The notes below the pieces were generated by a model, which saw only the letters and a program-made list of their open reading frames with translations, did no database searches and had not been told where the DNA came from. A stretch of DNA of 18,786 bases from Bacteroidales bacterium (GTDB lineage Bacteria; Bacteroidota; Bacteroidia; Bacteroidales; SM23-62), in contig JADHVS010000077.1 of NCBI GenBank assembly GCA_016783865.1, forward strand, positions 1-18,786, in the 5' to 3' direction. The translations under genes and the position numbers were made by a program. Each line of letters starts with the position of its first letter. Position 1 is the first letter of the stretch. Positions 1 to 7,513 of the stretch are shown in pieces.

Positions 1-250
1 GTACAATCATGCGAAAAGCTGAAAGATCCTTAAGCAAATCACTGAGATCATTCAGGTTATTGTCATCAGCCTGGTTAAGTAACAGGCTGAAAAGGGCTGG
101 TGGAACGCTAAAGGCCACAATTCCTGATTGCGACCTGTAATGATCAAAGATATCCTTGAATGAACTGGTTTTATAAATATTTGAGGTACACGAGATTATT
201 CCTACGACCAAAATAACAAGGAAGCTTATTTTGCAGGCAATCCGGATCAT
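1..250 (-). CDS. DUF4252-like lipoprotein, 3' end cut by window edge
   Basis: The reading frame starts at ATG 250 and stays open to the window edge, giving 83 residues (begins MIRIACKISFLVILVVG). The first 21 residues form a lipoprotein signal: a basic start, a hydrophobic stretch, then the lipobox-like GIISC with Cys21 as the likely lipidated residue. The following segment FDHYRSQSGIVAFSV matches in position and spacing the FDKYAGKDGFTTVYI segment of the DUF4252 gene just upstream, so I read it as a third, diverged member of that family. It starts 3 bp after the stop of that gene and is almost certainly co-transcribed with it. The function of DUF4252 proteins is unknown; as an exported lipoprotein it would sit in the envelope. 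Family membership rests on a short N-terminal segment only. Confidence 0.75.
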   Translation of the reverse strand, partial: MIRIACKISFLVILVVGIISCTSNIYKTSSFKDIFDHYRSQSGIVAFSVPPALFSLLLNQADDNNLNDLSDLLKDLSAFRMIV

Positions 251-253
251 ATC

Positions 254-793
254 TTATTTATCCTCCAGCTCTTCCAGGTTTTCAAAACCGTCAATACCCA
301 TTCCCTTTGACAGTCTGGCAATATTCTTCAGGTCGATTACACCCTGTATGCTTATAAGCACGTTATCTGATGTGTCTTCACCGCTCACGATCAGGAGCAA
401 TTCAACAATGACTCCCTTTTCCTCGCGTGCAAGGAAGACCACATCGGAATCTTTCTCCTTGACGATCATTAACTCATTGTACTTTTCCCTGGGAAGCTCT
501 TTCATGATCTCATCATAAAAATTGATCCCTTTCTCCAGGTAAGATGCATCATCAACGGCTAAGATCTTAATTGAGTTAAGCCCTCCAAGGACCTTTGCGA
601 ATTCATCCATCTCCTTCGAGTCCATGCCCTCAGTGTTTTTGAACATCTGGAACATGTACTTCGTAATGTATACAGTGGTGAATCCATCCTTCCCTGCATA
701 CTTGTCAAACAATTTATCAACCGGGGCATTCTGAGCCAAGGATAACATTGGAAGGATGCATCCGATCAACATAATAATTACTAATTTTTTCAT
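254..793 (-). CDS. DUF4252 family exported protein
   Basis: This 179-residue protein begins with a Sec signal peptide (MKKLVIIMLIGCILPMLSLA) with probable signal peptidase I cleavage after LSLA, before QN. The mature protein carries the family-like start LFDKYAGKDGFTTV (about residues 28-41), a middle segment with KEKDSDVVFLAREEKG, and a C-terminal DNVLISIQGVIDLKNIARL. All three blocks recur in the paralogue at 1987-2508. The cysteine in LIGC could be read as a lipobox, but the hydrophobic stretch continues past it to an AXA-like site, so a soluble periplasmic protein is more likely. The gene starts 2 bp after the putative anti-sigma gene, in one transcription unit with the sigma factor. The molecular role is unknown; the context suggests an envelope protein controlled by the linked ECF sigma factor. 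Confidence 0.85.
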   Translation of the reverse strand: MKKLVIIMLIGCILPMLSLAQNAPVDKLFDKYAGKDGFTTVYITKYMFQMFKNTEGMDSKEMDEFAKVLGGLNSIKILAVDDASYLEKGINFYDEIMKELPREKYNELMIVKEKDSDVVFLAREEKGVIVELLLIVSGEDTSDNVLISIQGVIDLKNIARLSKGMGIDGFENLEELEDK

Positions 794-795
794 GA

Positions 796-1377
796 CTAAT
801 TATTTTTTTTTGATATTAATTCTGTTGCTTCATTAAATTTCGAAAGTTTATTAAGATGTTGGATACCCGGACCAAACGAGAAGACAGGATTGAGCATGTT
901 CACACCATAATCCAGCTTATCCAGGTTTTGCAAATTCCGTGTTCCTTCATTCAGCTTATCCGATACCAGGTATAAAATCCTTTTAGTTTCAAGGTAAGCC
1001 AATTGGGGATCATTAAAAGTATCCTGATAGGCTTGCCGGTTATTAAAAATGTTTGTATTGAATCCGAGCCAGAGTCCGACCAGGATAAGTACAGAGGCAG
1101 CAACCCCGCTGATCCAGTAAAATGATCTCGCAGAGCCGAATAAAACATTTTTATGCGACTGCTTATCAATCAGGTCTCCCAGCTTTTCGTTAAGGTTTCC
1201 TGCCGATTCATCGTTTTTCCTGAGGTAGTAATAACGAAACATCTCTGCTTCGGGTTTTAAACGCTCGGGAACATGCTGGGTCTGGAAAAACCATTGAAGC
1301 TTGCGTTCTTCCTCCACGCTGGTTTCACCGTTATAATATTTTTCTATCAGTGCTTCTATCTGCTTTATATCTTCCAT
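796..1377 (-). CDS. Single-pass membrane protein, probable anti-sigma partner of the ECF sigma factor
   Basis: The protein has 193 residues: a charged cytoplasmic N-terminal part (1-83, starting MEDIKQIEALIEKYYNGETS), one hydrophobic segment at about 84-106 (SFYWISGVAASVLILVGLWL), and an exported C-terminal part of about 85 residues with no cysteines. The segment IEKYYNGETSVEEERKLQWFF resembles the short helical start seen in many Bacteroidetes anti-sigma or anti-sigma-like proteins. The start codon overlaps the end of the sigma-factor gene by 13 bp, a strong sign of translational coupling. I see no zinc-binding HxxxCxxC (ZAS) motif, so any sigma binding would be of a different type. The topology (N-in, one segment, C-out) suits a sensor passing an envelope signal to the sigma factor. 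Function is inferred mainly from context. Confidence 0.65.
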   Translation of the reverse strand: MEDIKQIEALIEKYYNGETSVEEERKLQWFFQTQHVPERLKPEAEMFRYYYLRKNDESAGNLNEKLGDLIDKQSHKNVLFGSARSFYWISGVAASVLILVGLWLGFNTNIFNNRQAYQDTFNDPQLAYLETKRILYLVSDKLNEGTRNLQNLDKLDYGVNMLNPVFSFGPGIQHLNKLSKFNEATELISKKNN

Positions 1378-1886
1378 GGCTGGTATACTTTTGAGATAGA
1401 TTCTCGTATTGTTTTTCTTGCCCTGGATACCGTTACCCGTATGTTATTCACTTCCATTTCAAGGATTTCGGCGATCTCTTCATATTCGTATCCTTCAATA
1501 TCGCGGAGGTGAATGACGGCTTTCTGCTGTTCAGGCAATCGATCCATCGCACTGTGAACCTGATTCATGGTTTCACGTATTATGACCTGTTCTTCGGGAT
1601 CGGGGGTATCTTCGACCTCTTCCCCAAAGCCTGCCTCAACCGGGTTGTCATACAGTTGAGGCTTTTTGGCTTTGATTCTGTCCAGGCATAAATTTCTGGT
1701 CATTCTGAAAGCAAACGCATCTATGTTATCAATCTGTTCCAATTTGTCCTTTAATTTCCAGAGTTTCAGAAAAATTTCCTGTACGATATCCTCTGCTTCA
1801 TGTACATCTTTAATAATACTGCTGGCAAAGCGATGTAATTTCTGGCCTAAGGGTAATACTTTTATTTTGAATTCATTTGCCTCCAT
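1365..1886 (-). CDS. ECF-type RNA polymerase sigma factor (sigma-70 family)
   Basis: Starting at ATG 1886 (MEANEFKIKVLPLGQKLHRF) the protein has 173 residues, the usual ECF size. The frame is open upstream to 1940, but the extra 18 residues look non-coding and the family normally begins close to this methionine. Region 2 spans about 14-78: HEAEDIVQEIFLKLW is the conserved core-binding helix, and FAFRMTRNLCLDRIKAKK the -10 recognition part. Region 4 spans about 105-160: LPEQQKAVIHLRDIEGY, then EEIAEILEMEVNNIRVTVSRAR as the helix-turn-helix reading the -35 element. It directs RNA polymerase to a small regulon. It is the second gene of a minus-strand cluster: DUF4252 gene, sigma, membrane partner, DUF4252, DUF4252 lipoprotein. 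The flanking DUF4252 genes are the obvious candidate targets. Confidence 0.92.
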   Translation of the reverse strand: MEANEFKIKVLPLGQKLHRFASSIIKDVHEAEDIVQEIFLKLWKLKDKLEQIDNIDAFAFRMTRNLCLDRIKAKKPQLYDNPVEAGFGEEVEDTPDPEEQVIIRETMNQVHSAMDRLPEQQKAVIHLRDIEGYEYEEIAEILEMEVNNIRVTVSRARKTIRESISKVYQPWKI

Positions 1887-1963
1887 TGATCGTGCGATAA
1901 CCTGAACTTCAAAGATATTACTTTTAGGCCCGGGGATCAAACATTATTGTTCTTCGTTCTTCC

Positions 1964-1985
1964 GACTCACGATTCACGATTCACG
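1964..1985. repeat. Heptad tandem repeat, copy 1 (3 units GAYTCAC)
   Basis: Three tandem 7-bp units read GACTCAC-GATTCAC-GATTCAC-G, preceded by a pyrimidine-rich leader ending TTCTTCCGA. The array lies between the start of the sigma-factor gene and the stop codon of the upstream DUF4252 gene, ending 2 bp before that stop codon. Closely similar arrays occur at 14144-14172 and 18660-18681. Confidence 0.85.
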
Positions 1986-1986
1986 G

Positions 1987-2508
1987 TCATTCATGGTCAC
2001 AATCCTTATCAAAGTTAAGCAGGTTCAAATGATCCAAACCATCCAGTTTGCCTAATTCAGCCAGTTGTTCAAAAGTGAATTCACCCTGGATCCATACCAG
2101 CACATTTTCTTCACCGCCAACGATAACCAGCAGTTCTTCCATACTGCCATTCTTTTCTTTGGCAATGATCCAGACATCCTGGTCTTTCTCTTTAACTACA
2201 ACGAGTTCGACATAGGCTGAAAAATCCATATCCGCTTTCAACTCATCATAGAAGTTAATTCCTGCCATGCCTTCCTCTTCTTCCTGAACAAGGATCTTCA
2301 CGCCGGTAATGTTTTCAAGTGGCTCAGGGATATCACCTTCTTCCGTCTTCATACTTGAAATCAATTTGAACATTTCCTGGTTTACCAGCACAGTGGTGAA
2401 ACCATCTTTTCCCTGGTATTTGTTGAACAGTTTATCAACTGCCTTGTTTTGTGCAATGGCCAACGCCGGAACCAGGATTAAAACAAAGATTGCAATTACA
2501 TTTTTCAT
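1987..2508 (-). CDS. DUF4252 family exported protein, first gene of the sigma-factor cluster
   Basis: Read from ATG 2508 the protein has 173 residues. The frame extends upstream to 2568, but the added 20 residues are not hydrophobic, whereas MKNVIAIFVLILVPALAIAQ is a clear Sec signal peptide (cleavage after AIA, before QN), so the internal start is preferred. The mature part begins NKAVDKLFNKYQGKDGFTTV, nearly the same as the paralogue at 254-793, and shares KEKDQDVWIIAKEKNG and the C-terminal ENVLVWIQGEFTFEQLAEL. It ends in an acidic tail (DKDCDHE). It lies on the same strand as the sigma factor, separated by about 100 bp that hold a heptad repeat. The role is unknown; probably a periplasmic protein in the same regulon. 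The two full-length paralogues look like a duplication around the sigma/anti-sigma pair. Confidence 0.85.
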   Translation of the reverse strand: MKNVIAIFVLILVPALAIAQNKAVDKLFNKYQGKDGFTTVLVNQEMFKLISSMKTEEGDIPEPLENITGVKILVQEEEEGMAGINFYDELKADMDFSAYVELVVVKEKDQDVWIIAKEKNGSMEELLVIVGGEENVLVWIQGEFTFEQLAELGKLDGLDHLNLLNFDKDCDHE

Positions 2509-2593
2509 GATTGTAGTTTTTAAATTCGACATCTTTTCAACAGGATGACGAACAACCATAACAATCATTACAAAAAAAACAGGAAAATTAGTT

Positions 2594-3415
2594 TTACTTC
2601 AGTGGAGAGTCCTGTTCTTTTGACAACTCGTTATAGGTGAGCCGGTCGATGAGACTTGGGAATATTGTATTGATTAACAGGAATAGCTTACCTTTCAGGG
2701 TGAGGACCATTTTCTTTCTTTTCCTCACCACGCCCCGTACAATCCGCCTTGCAACCCAATCCGGAGACACCATTTTTTCTTCTTTTCTCGGTGAAACACC
2801 CTGGGGGGATCCGTCCGGGCCAAGGGCTGCATTGCGGATATTGGAGCGTGTAAACCACGGAGCAACGATCAATACATGGAGGCCATCGCATGAATGCTCA
2901 ATACGAAGAGTTTCAAGAAAACCGACCATGGCAAATTTGGAAGCAGCATATCCGGTACGGCCCGGCAAGCCTTTATAGCCGGCAACAGAAGAGATTCCTA
3001 CTACAGTTCCCTTTGATTCAAGCAGATGTGGCAATGCATAATATGTACAATACACCATTCCCCAGAAATTGGTATCTATCAACTTTTTAAGCACATCCAG
3101 TTTCAGGTCCTTAAACAGTGCCCGCATTGATATACCGGCATTATTTACCAGGATATCGATCCGGCCATATTTTTCTATTGTAAGGTCGATGATTTTTTTG
3201 CAATCATCTTCTTTTGTAACATCGGCATACATTGTCAATATCTCCTTGCCATCCTTATGGAATTTATCCTCCAGCGGGGTGAGATAGTCCTTATCAATCG
3301 ATGCGATTACAGTTTTTGTCCCGTATGAGGCAAACACCTTTGCAAGGGACAGACCAATGCCAGAGGTACCCCCGGTTATTATAACCACCTTATCTTTTAA
3401 ATCGACATGTCTCAT
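2594..3415 (-). CDS. Short-chain dehydrogenase/reductase (classical SDR)
   Basis: This 273-residue classical SDR has the NAD(P)-binding TGGTSGIG at 14-21, an adenine-binding DV pair at 65-66, NNAG at 91-94, the catalytic serine in GISSVAG (142/143), and the YAASK motif with Tyr156 and Lys160. All catalytic residues are present. The C-terminal extension after about 225 is basic then hydrophobic (VRKRKKMVLTLKGKLFLLINTIFP), suggesting peripheral membrane contact, as in the DHRS7/YqjQ-like SDR group often tied to lipid or ketone reduction. The substrate cannot be read from the sequence. It is on the same strand as the DUF4252/sigma cluster, 85 bp upstream of its first gene, so read-through is possible. 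Upstream lies the AT-rich gap shared with the divergent tRNA-Lys. Confidence 0.9.
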   Translation of the reverse strand: MRHVDLKDKVVIITGGTSGIGLSLAKVFASYGTKTVIASIDKDYLTPLEDKFHKDGKEILTMYADVTKEDDCKKIIDLTIEKYGRIDILVNNAGISMRALFKDLKLDVLKKLIDTNFWGMVYCTYYALPHLLESKGTVVGISSVAGYKGLPGRTGYAASKFAMVGFLETLRIEHSCDGLHVLIVAPWFTRSNIRNAALGPDGSPQGVSPRKEEKMVSPDWVARRIVRGVVRKRKKMVLTLKGKLFLLINTIFPSLIDRLTYNELSKEQDSPLK

Positions 3416-3573
3416 TGCGAATTGAAATATCCTTCATGCACTGGATGTTAAATATAATGTCTTTTCGTTTAGCATAATTTATGTAAGCATTTTTTTTATA
3501 AGGTGAAAAATTAGCTTGATTATTGTCACGAATACAGTTACCAACAGGCAGTTTATAATTTGTCAAGAAAAGT

Positions 3574-3604
3574 TTTGGAAAACAATTATTAGGTATTACA
3601 TTTG
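3574..3604 (+). promoter_or_regulatory. Bacteroidetes-type promoter for tRNA-Lys
   Basis: TTTG at 3574-3577 and TACATTTG at 3597-3604 are separated by exactly 19 bp, matching the -33 TTTG / -7 TAnnTTTG pattern of the primary Bacteroidetes sigma factor. Transcription would start around 3610, about 15 bases before the mature tRNA. The rest of the 3416-3624 gap is AT-rich, with no other feature I can support. Confidence 0.8.
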
Positions 3605-3624
3605 CACCTCGATTTTAAGAGGTT

Positions 3625-3697
3625 GAATCCGTAGCTCAGTTGGTAGAGCACATCCCTTTTAAGGATGGGGTCCTGAGTTCGAGACTCAGCGGGTTCA
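3625..3697 (+). tRNA. tRNA-Lys (anticodon UUU)
   Basis: The 73-nt sequence folds into a full cloverleaf. The acceptor stem GAATCCG/CGGGTTC has 7 pairs, one a T-G wobble; the D arm is GCTC-AGTTGGTA-GAGC; the anticodon arm is CATCC-CTTTTAA-GGATG; the variable loop is GGGTC; and the T arm is CTGAG-TTCGAGA-CTCAG. Loop position 34-36 is TTT, reading lysine codons AAA/AAG. The discriminator base is A3697. The 3' CCA is not encoded (the sequence reads ACA), so CCA must be added by nucleotidyltransferase. The gene stands alone between its own promoter and a strong terminator. Confidence 0.97.
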
Positions 3698-3704
3698 CAT
3701 ATAG

Positions 3705-3731
3705 CGCCAGCCTTGTTGCTGGCGTTTTTTT
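3705..3731 (+). terminator. Rho-independent terminator of tRNA-Lys
   Basis: A perfect 7-bp stem CGCCAGC/GCTGGCG (3705-3711 and 3718-3724) with a 6-base loop is followed by seven T residues (3725-3731). The T run touches the stop codon of the convergent lipid kinase gene (TAA complement at 3730-3732), so the two transcription units end back to back. Confidence 0.93.
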
Positions 3732-4605
3732 ATTTTATTCCGGAGATGATTTTCAGGGAAGCAGGCTTAATACTAACGCGGATATTCCCTTCAAACCGGA
3801 CAGGATCACCATCAATATGACCCCAGGTTTCGTCTGCATTCTGAACATTTGCCTCAGTGCAGGTTTTAATCTGCATATAACGCGACCTGTGAATGTTATT
3901 CAAAAACAGACGCAGAGCCAAAACCGGGATGATGATTTTTGGAAAGGACGACAGCATACTCACATTCAGCTGGCCATCAAACGGATCTGCGCCGGGAGAA
4001 ATGTGTGCGTTATACCCCCACTGGCTTACGTTGGCAAAGTCTATCAGAAAAAAGGAATCATGGTATTCAGTATCGTTTATTTTTACTTTGTAATCGGAGG
4101 ATTTATAATTCAGAAAGGTACGGATGACCTGCTTCAGGTATACTGCCATTCCATGATTTCCCAGGCTGGCATAACATTGCACCACCTCGGCGGCAAATCC
4201 GATTCCTGCCATATGGAAAAAAGGCAGATCATTTATGGTGCCCGTATCGATGGTCTTGATGTGGACTTCATTAATCAGCCTGACAGCCTCCGGGACCTTT
4301 AGCGGGATTTTCAGCGACCTGGCCAGCCCGTTCCCCGATCCAACCGGGACAATAGCCAGGACCTTGTCTGTATGGATCATCGACCGGGCCACTTCGTTCA
4401 CTGTTCCATCCCCTCCTACTGCCACAATGATATCAAAATCATTGATATGGGTTTTTGCAATTTCAGCAGTGTGACCAGGATATTCCGAATAAAAAATTTC
4501 CGGATAAAAATTATTCTTGTCAATCTCCCGGTTGACGATCGCAGCGATCCCCGCTTCTTTCTTTCCTTCCAGGATAGTATTTACAATAAACAATATCTTT
4601 TTCAT
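3730..4605 (-). CDS. Diacylglycerol kinase / lipid kinase, YegS/DgkB family
   Basis: The 291-residue protein has the DAGK catalytic-domain signatures: GGDGT (64-68) followed by VNEV, PVGSGNGLARSL (87-98), and the C-terminal DGDP (265-268). The usual N-terminal NPxSGG phosphate loop is altered here (VNTILEGKK at 8-16), a mild deviation. The family phosphorylates diacylglycerol or related lipids with ATP at the inner face of the cytoplasmic membrane, feeding phosphatidic acid back to phospholipid synthesis. The gene starts 15 bp after the stop of the phosphoglycerol transferase, so the two form an operon. This points to recycling of diacylglycerol released when that enzyme uses phosphatidylglycerol. 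The exact lipid substrate is inferred from family and neighbour. Confidence 0.9.
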   Translation of the reverse strand: MKKILFIVNTILEGKKEAGIAAIVNREIDKNNFYPEIFYSEYPGHTAEIAKTHINDFDIIVAVGGDGTVNEVARSMIHTDKVLAIVPVGSGNGLARSLKIPLKVPEAVRLINEVHIKTIDTGTINDLPFFHMAGIGFAAEVVQCYASLGNHGMAVYLKQVIRTFLNYKSSDYKVKINDTEYHDSFFLIDFANVSQWGYNAHISPGADPFDGQLNVSMLSSFPKIIIPVLALRLFLNNIHRSRYMQIKTCTEANVQNADETWGHIDGDPVRFEGNIRVSIKPASLKIISGIK

Positions 4606-4620
4606 GGAAATGTTAAGTGG

Positions 4621-6447
4621 TCAACGATTCAGAAAATCGGTAATTACACTTTGGGTATACGCTAATCCATCCAAGGTATCCTGGGTCAGTTTAAACTCCT
4701 TCAGATCCAGAAACTTACTGGTGGGATAATGATAAACATAATAGGTGCTGTCATTCACAAATCCGAATCCATTCGGAAAGCTATAATGGGCAAATGACCG
4801 GGAGGTTGGATCCATCAGGTCTTTACTAAACTTATATTCTGTTTGATTTATATTTAACTGCTTCAATAATGTCCCGGGCAAATCGACCTGTGAGCCATAT
4901 TTGTTCACAACTATTCCAGGATCAGTTAAAGCCCCTCCAAGCCATAACATGGGTATATGAAAACGGGCTTTGTCATACTCAACCTGGCTGATAATCCGGC
5001 TGCCATGATCAGCCAGTAGTATAATTACAGTATTTTGCCACCAGTCAGCAGATTTTGCCTTCCGGAAAAAATCACCCAGGCATTTGTCTGTGTAATATGC
5101 CGAATTAAAAAAACTCATCTTTTTAGAGGATTCTTCAAAAACAGGTTCCATGGGCACATCAAAGGGACTGTGACTGGATAGCGTGAGACAATAATGGAAA
5201 AAGGGTTGTTCAGCCTGGTTGCATTCATCTAATAACCTGTCGAGGACAAATTCATCAGGAACACCCCAGTTGGAACGGTTTATACTTGAAGGAAAATCAT
5301 TGTCAGCCAGGATCCTGTCAAATCCCGATGTAAGCAGATATGACCGGATATGCGCAAAATCAATATCCCCGCCATACACAAATAAAGAAGAGTAATTATT
5401 CGATTCCAGGTCTTTGGTCAGAAAAGGAAGATTTTCCAATTTCCGTTCATACCGGAATATGCATGTCTTTGAAAGTGCCGGATAGCCACTGATAACTGAA
5501 CCAAGCCCCCTGTCTGTCATCGTCCCTGTTGCATAAAAATTACTGAAGAATATCCCCTCAGGAATAAGTTGGTTGAATTCGGGTGTTACTTCTTGTCCCT
5601 CCTCCCTGTGCTGGATCATAACCTGGCTGAAACTCTCCAGCATGATAATAATAACATTAGCGCCTGGTTTAATATGGGCCGTTGTGGAATCTGAAAAACT
5701 GTCATGTAAATACGCGGTAATCTCATCCGCTTTGTCCTCAGGCATTACATGGAACTTGAAATCCATGCTCTTGGCCTCTGTCAGAGTGTAGACCAGGTTC
5801 CACACTGGATTAATGGCTGCATGATTGGCAAAGGAATTAGGATGAAAAAATACTGCTCCTGTATTTATGGGCATTCCAAATCCACCACGAATCGGAATAA
5901 TTAATGCAGGCAACAGTATCCCGAAAAGAATGGTATAACGCCACGATGGCCGGTAATTATTCCAATGGTTCCTGAAAAGAATCCTGAATAACAGTACTCC
6001 AAATGTGATTACCAGGCCGGCACAGATAAGCAGCAATAATATCAGGTACCAGGTGTTGATAGATGAGAGCATGTCACCCGGGGTGTTCAGGTAATCGAAA
6101 ATGCTTTTATCAACCGGGATATTCCAGTAGTCATACAGGATAATGTTGGTTACGCTCAATAGGACCAATGGGATCAGGATGACGATCGTATAGATCCTTA
6201 TAAACAAGGGCAGTATGGAAGATCGTAAACCAGAAAAAATTAACAAAGCCAGTGTTGGTAATACCATGATATAACCAACCAGGGACAGATCCAATGACAA
6301 TCCGTGATAAAAGATCAGCAGTTTATCTCCAAAACCAATCTGGCCGGCCAATCCAGGATAGAAAACCAGCAGCAATAACCTGAAAAATGCCTGAATAACA
6401 AGCCAGTAGAGGAAGTATTTAATAAAAAACAGAACAATATTTTTCAT
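4621..6447 (-). CDS. LtaS/MdoB-type phosphoglycerol transferase (sulfatase fold, membrane-anchored)
   Basis: The protein has 608 residues. The N-terminal third has about five membrane segments (roughly 5-30, 45-72, 83-105, 132-157, 170-187). An alkaline-phosphatase/sulfatase-fold domain exposed outside the membrane follows. Active-site signatures are NVIIIMLESFS with metal-ligand Glu271, ATGTMTDRGLGS with the likely nucleophile Thr311, SHSPFDVP at about 425-432, and LLADHGS with Asp480/His481. A threonine rather than a formylglycine cysteine/serine fits phosphoglycerol transferases. Known relatives move sn-glycerol-1-phosphate from phosphatidylglycerol onto lipoteichoic acid (LtaS) or periplasmic glucans (OpgB/MdoB), leaving diacylglycerol. 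The acceptor in a Bacteroidetes cell is unknown; an envelope glycan or lipid is likely. The lipid kinase gene follows after 15 bp. Confidence 0.88.
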   Translation of the reverse strand: MKNIVLFFIKYFLYWLVIQAFFRLLLLVFYPGLAGQIGFGDKLLIFYHGLSLDLSLVGYIMVLPTLALLIFSGLRSSILPLFIRIYTIVILIPLVLLSVTNIILYDYWNIPVDKSIFDYLNTPGDMLSSINTWYLILLLLICAGLVITFGVLLFRILFRNHWNNYRPSWRYTILFGILLPALIIPIRGGFGMPINTGAVFFHPNSFANHAAINPVWNLVYTLTEAKSMDFKFHVMPEDKADEITAYLHDSFSDSTTAHIKPGANVIIIMLESFSQVMIQHREEGQEVTPEFNQLIPEGIFFSNFYATGTMTDRGLGSVISGYPALSKTCIFRYERKLENLPFLTKDLESNNYSSLFVYGGDIDFAHIRSYLLTSGFDRILADNDFPSSINRSNWGVPDEFVLDRLLDECNQAEQPFFHYCLTLSSHSPFDVPMEPVFEESSKKMSFFNSAYYTDKCLGDFFRKAKSADWWQNTVIILLADHGSRIISQVEYDKARFHIPMLWLGGALTDPGIVVNKYGSQVDLPGTLLKQLNINQTEYKFSKDLMDPTSRSFAHYSFPNGFGFVNDSTYYVYHYPTSKFLDLKEFKLTQDTLDGLAYTQSVITDFLNR

Positions 6448-6552
6448 CGCTTAATCAAGCCTTTTAATTGAAATTTAGTGTTAAGATAAAATAATTTTAA
6501 AAGAAAGACCTGAATTTCACTTACCTGTGCTGGTGCCAAATCCAATAGGATG

Positions 6553-6578
6553 CTGAAATTAAAAACGACGTATTTCAG
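6553..6578. repeat. Short inverted repeat downstream of pyrD
   Basis: CTGAAAT (6553-6559) and ATTTCAG (6572-6578) form 7-bp perfect inverted arms around a 12-base spacer. It lies 26 bp past the pyrD stop and ahead of the phosphoglycerol transferase gene. It could be a weak terminator for pyrKD or an operator, but no T-tract follows on the minus strand. The rest of the 6448-6604 gap is AT-rich without a clear promoter. Confidence 0.35.
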
Positions 6579-6604
6579 GAAGCCGTCTAAAAGAATGCAT
6601 ATGG

Positions 6605-7513
6605 CTATACTTCGAGTGCTCCTGTCAGGTCGCTTACTGAGTCAATCTGGTGACGTTCACAATAGTCTGTGATCCCATCAATTATCTTCATGGTTACTTC
6701 AGGATCAATGAAATTTGCTGTACCTACCTGGATGGCTGTTGACCCTGCCAGCATGAATTCAATGGCATCCGCACTATTCATTATCCCTCCCATTCCTATA
6801 ATCGGGACTTTCACTGCTTTATATGCTTCCCAGACCATACGCAGTGCAATGGGTTTAACTGCCGGACCAGATAGTCCCCCGGTTACAGTTCCGAGTATTG
6901 GTTTGCGGGTTTCCGAATCGATTGCTATGGCAAGGAGTGTATTTATCAGGGATATGGAATCGGCACCTTCTCCTTCAACAGCCTTAGCGAATTCAGTGAT
7001 TGAGGTAACATTAGGGGAAAGTTTCACAATGAGGCACTTCTTGTAGACCTGCCTGACTTCTTTGGTGACTTCCATGGCAGAAGGGCAATGGGTTCCAAAT
7101 ACCATTCCACCTTCTTTTACGTTTGGACATGAGATGTTCAGCTCTATTCCGGGAAGATCAAGTTCATTCAGTTTTTCTGAAACTTCCACATATTCCTTGA
7201 TAGTGGATCCCGAAACATTAACAAAAATGTGGGTGTCATAATGTTTGATAGAGGGATAGATATCATTGATAAAATAATCCACACCCTTGTTCTGTAATCC
7301 AACAGAATTCAGCATACCAGAAGGAGTCTCGGCCATGCGGGGATAGGGATTCCCTTCCCTGAGGCTGCCGGTGGTCCCTTTGACGAATATCCCTCCCAGT
7401 CGATCTATATCAATAAAATCCTCATATTCAGGACCATAACCAAAACAGCCAGAGGCCGTTGAAACCGGATTTTTAAAAACCAAATCGCCGATCTTTACCT
7501 CCAGATTTACCAT
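6605..7513 (-). CDS. pyrD: Dihydroorotate dehydrogenase, catalytic subunit (class 1B)
   Basis: The 302-residue protein oxidises dihydroorotate to orotate, the fourth step of pyrimidine synthesis, using bound FMN and passing electrons to PyrK. The TIM-barrel signatures are present: [13 protein letters not shown] at the start, [31 protein letters not shown] in the substrate-binding part (45-75), [10 protein letters not shown] with catalytic Cys129 (cysteine marks class 1; class 2 has serine), VKLSPNV at 163-169, and the FMN-phosphate binders [13 protein letters not shown] and GMGGI (240-244). Length is normal for the family. It overlaps pyrK by 7 bp (start ATGG-TAA), consistent with translational coupling and equal subunit amounts. 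The 1B form uses NAD+ as final acceptor, so pyrimidine synthesis here needs neither oxygen nor quinone. Confidence 0.97.
   Translation of the reverse strand: MVNLEVKIGDLVFKNPVSTASGCFGYGPEYEDFIDIDRLGGIFVKGTTGSLREGNPYPRMAETPSGMLNSVGLQNKGVDYFINDIYPSIKHYDTHIFVNVSGSTIKEYVEVSEKLNELDLPGIELNISCPNVKEGGMVFGTHCPSAMEVTKEVRQVYKKCLIVKLSPNVTSITEFAKAVEGEGADSISLINTLLAIAIDSETRKPILGTVTGGLSGPAVKPIALRMVWEAYKAVKVPIIGMGGIMNSADAIEFMLAGSTAIQVGTANFIDPEVTMKIIDGITDYCERHQIDSVSDLTGALEV

Noticed and set aside
254..793. Lipoprotein call for the second DUF4252 protein because of LIGC at residues 9-12
   Set aside because: The hydrophobic stretch continues for eight residues after the cysteine to a normal signal peptidase I site (LSLA before QN).
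3640..4302. A 220-codon open frame on the plus strand
   Set aside because: It starts inside the tRNA-Lys and runs antisense through the lipid kinase; the protein has no recognisable features and the opposite strand carries clear family motifs.
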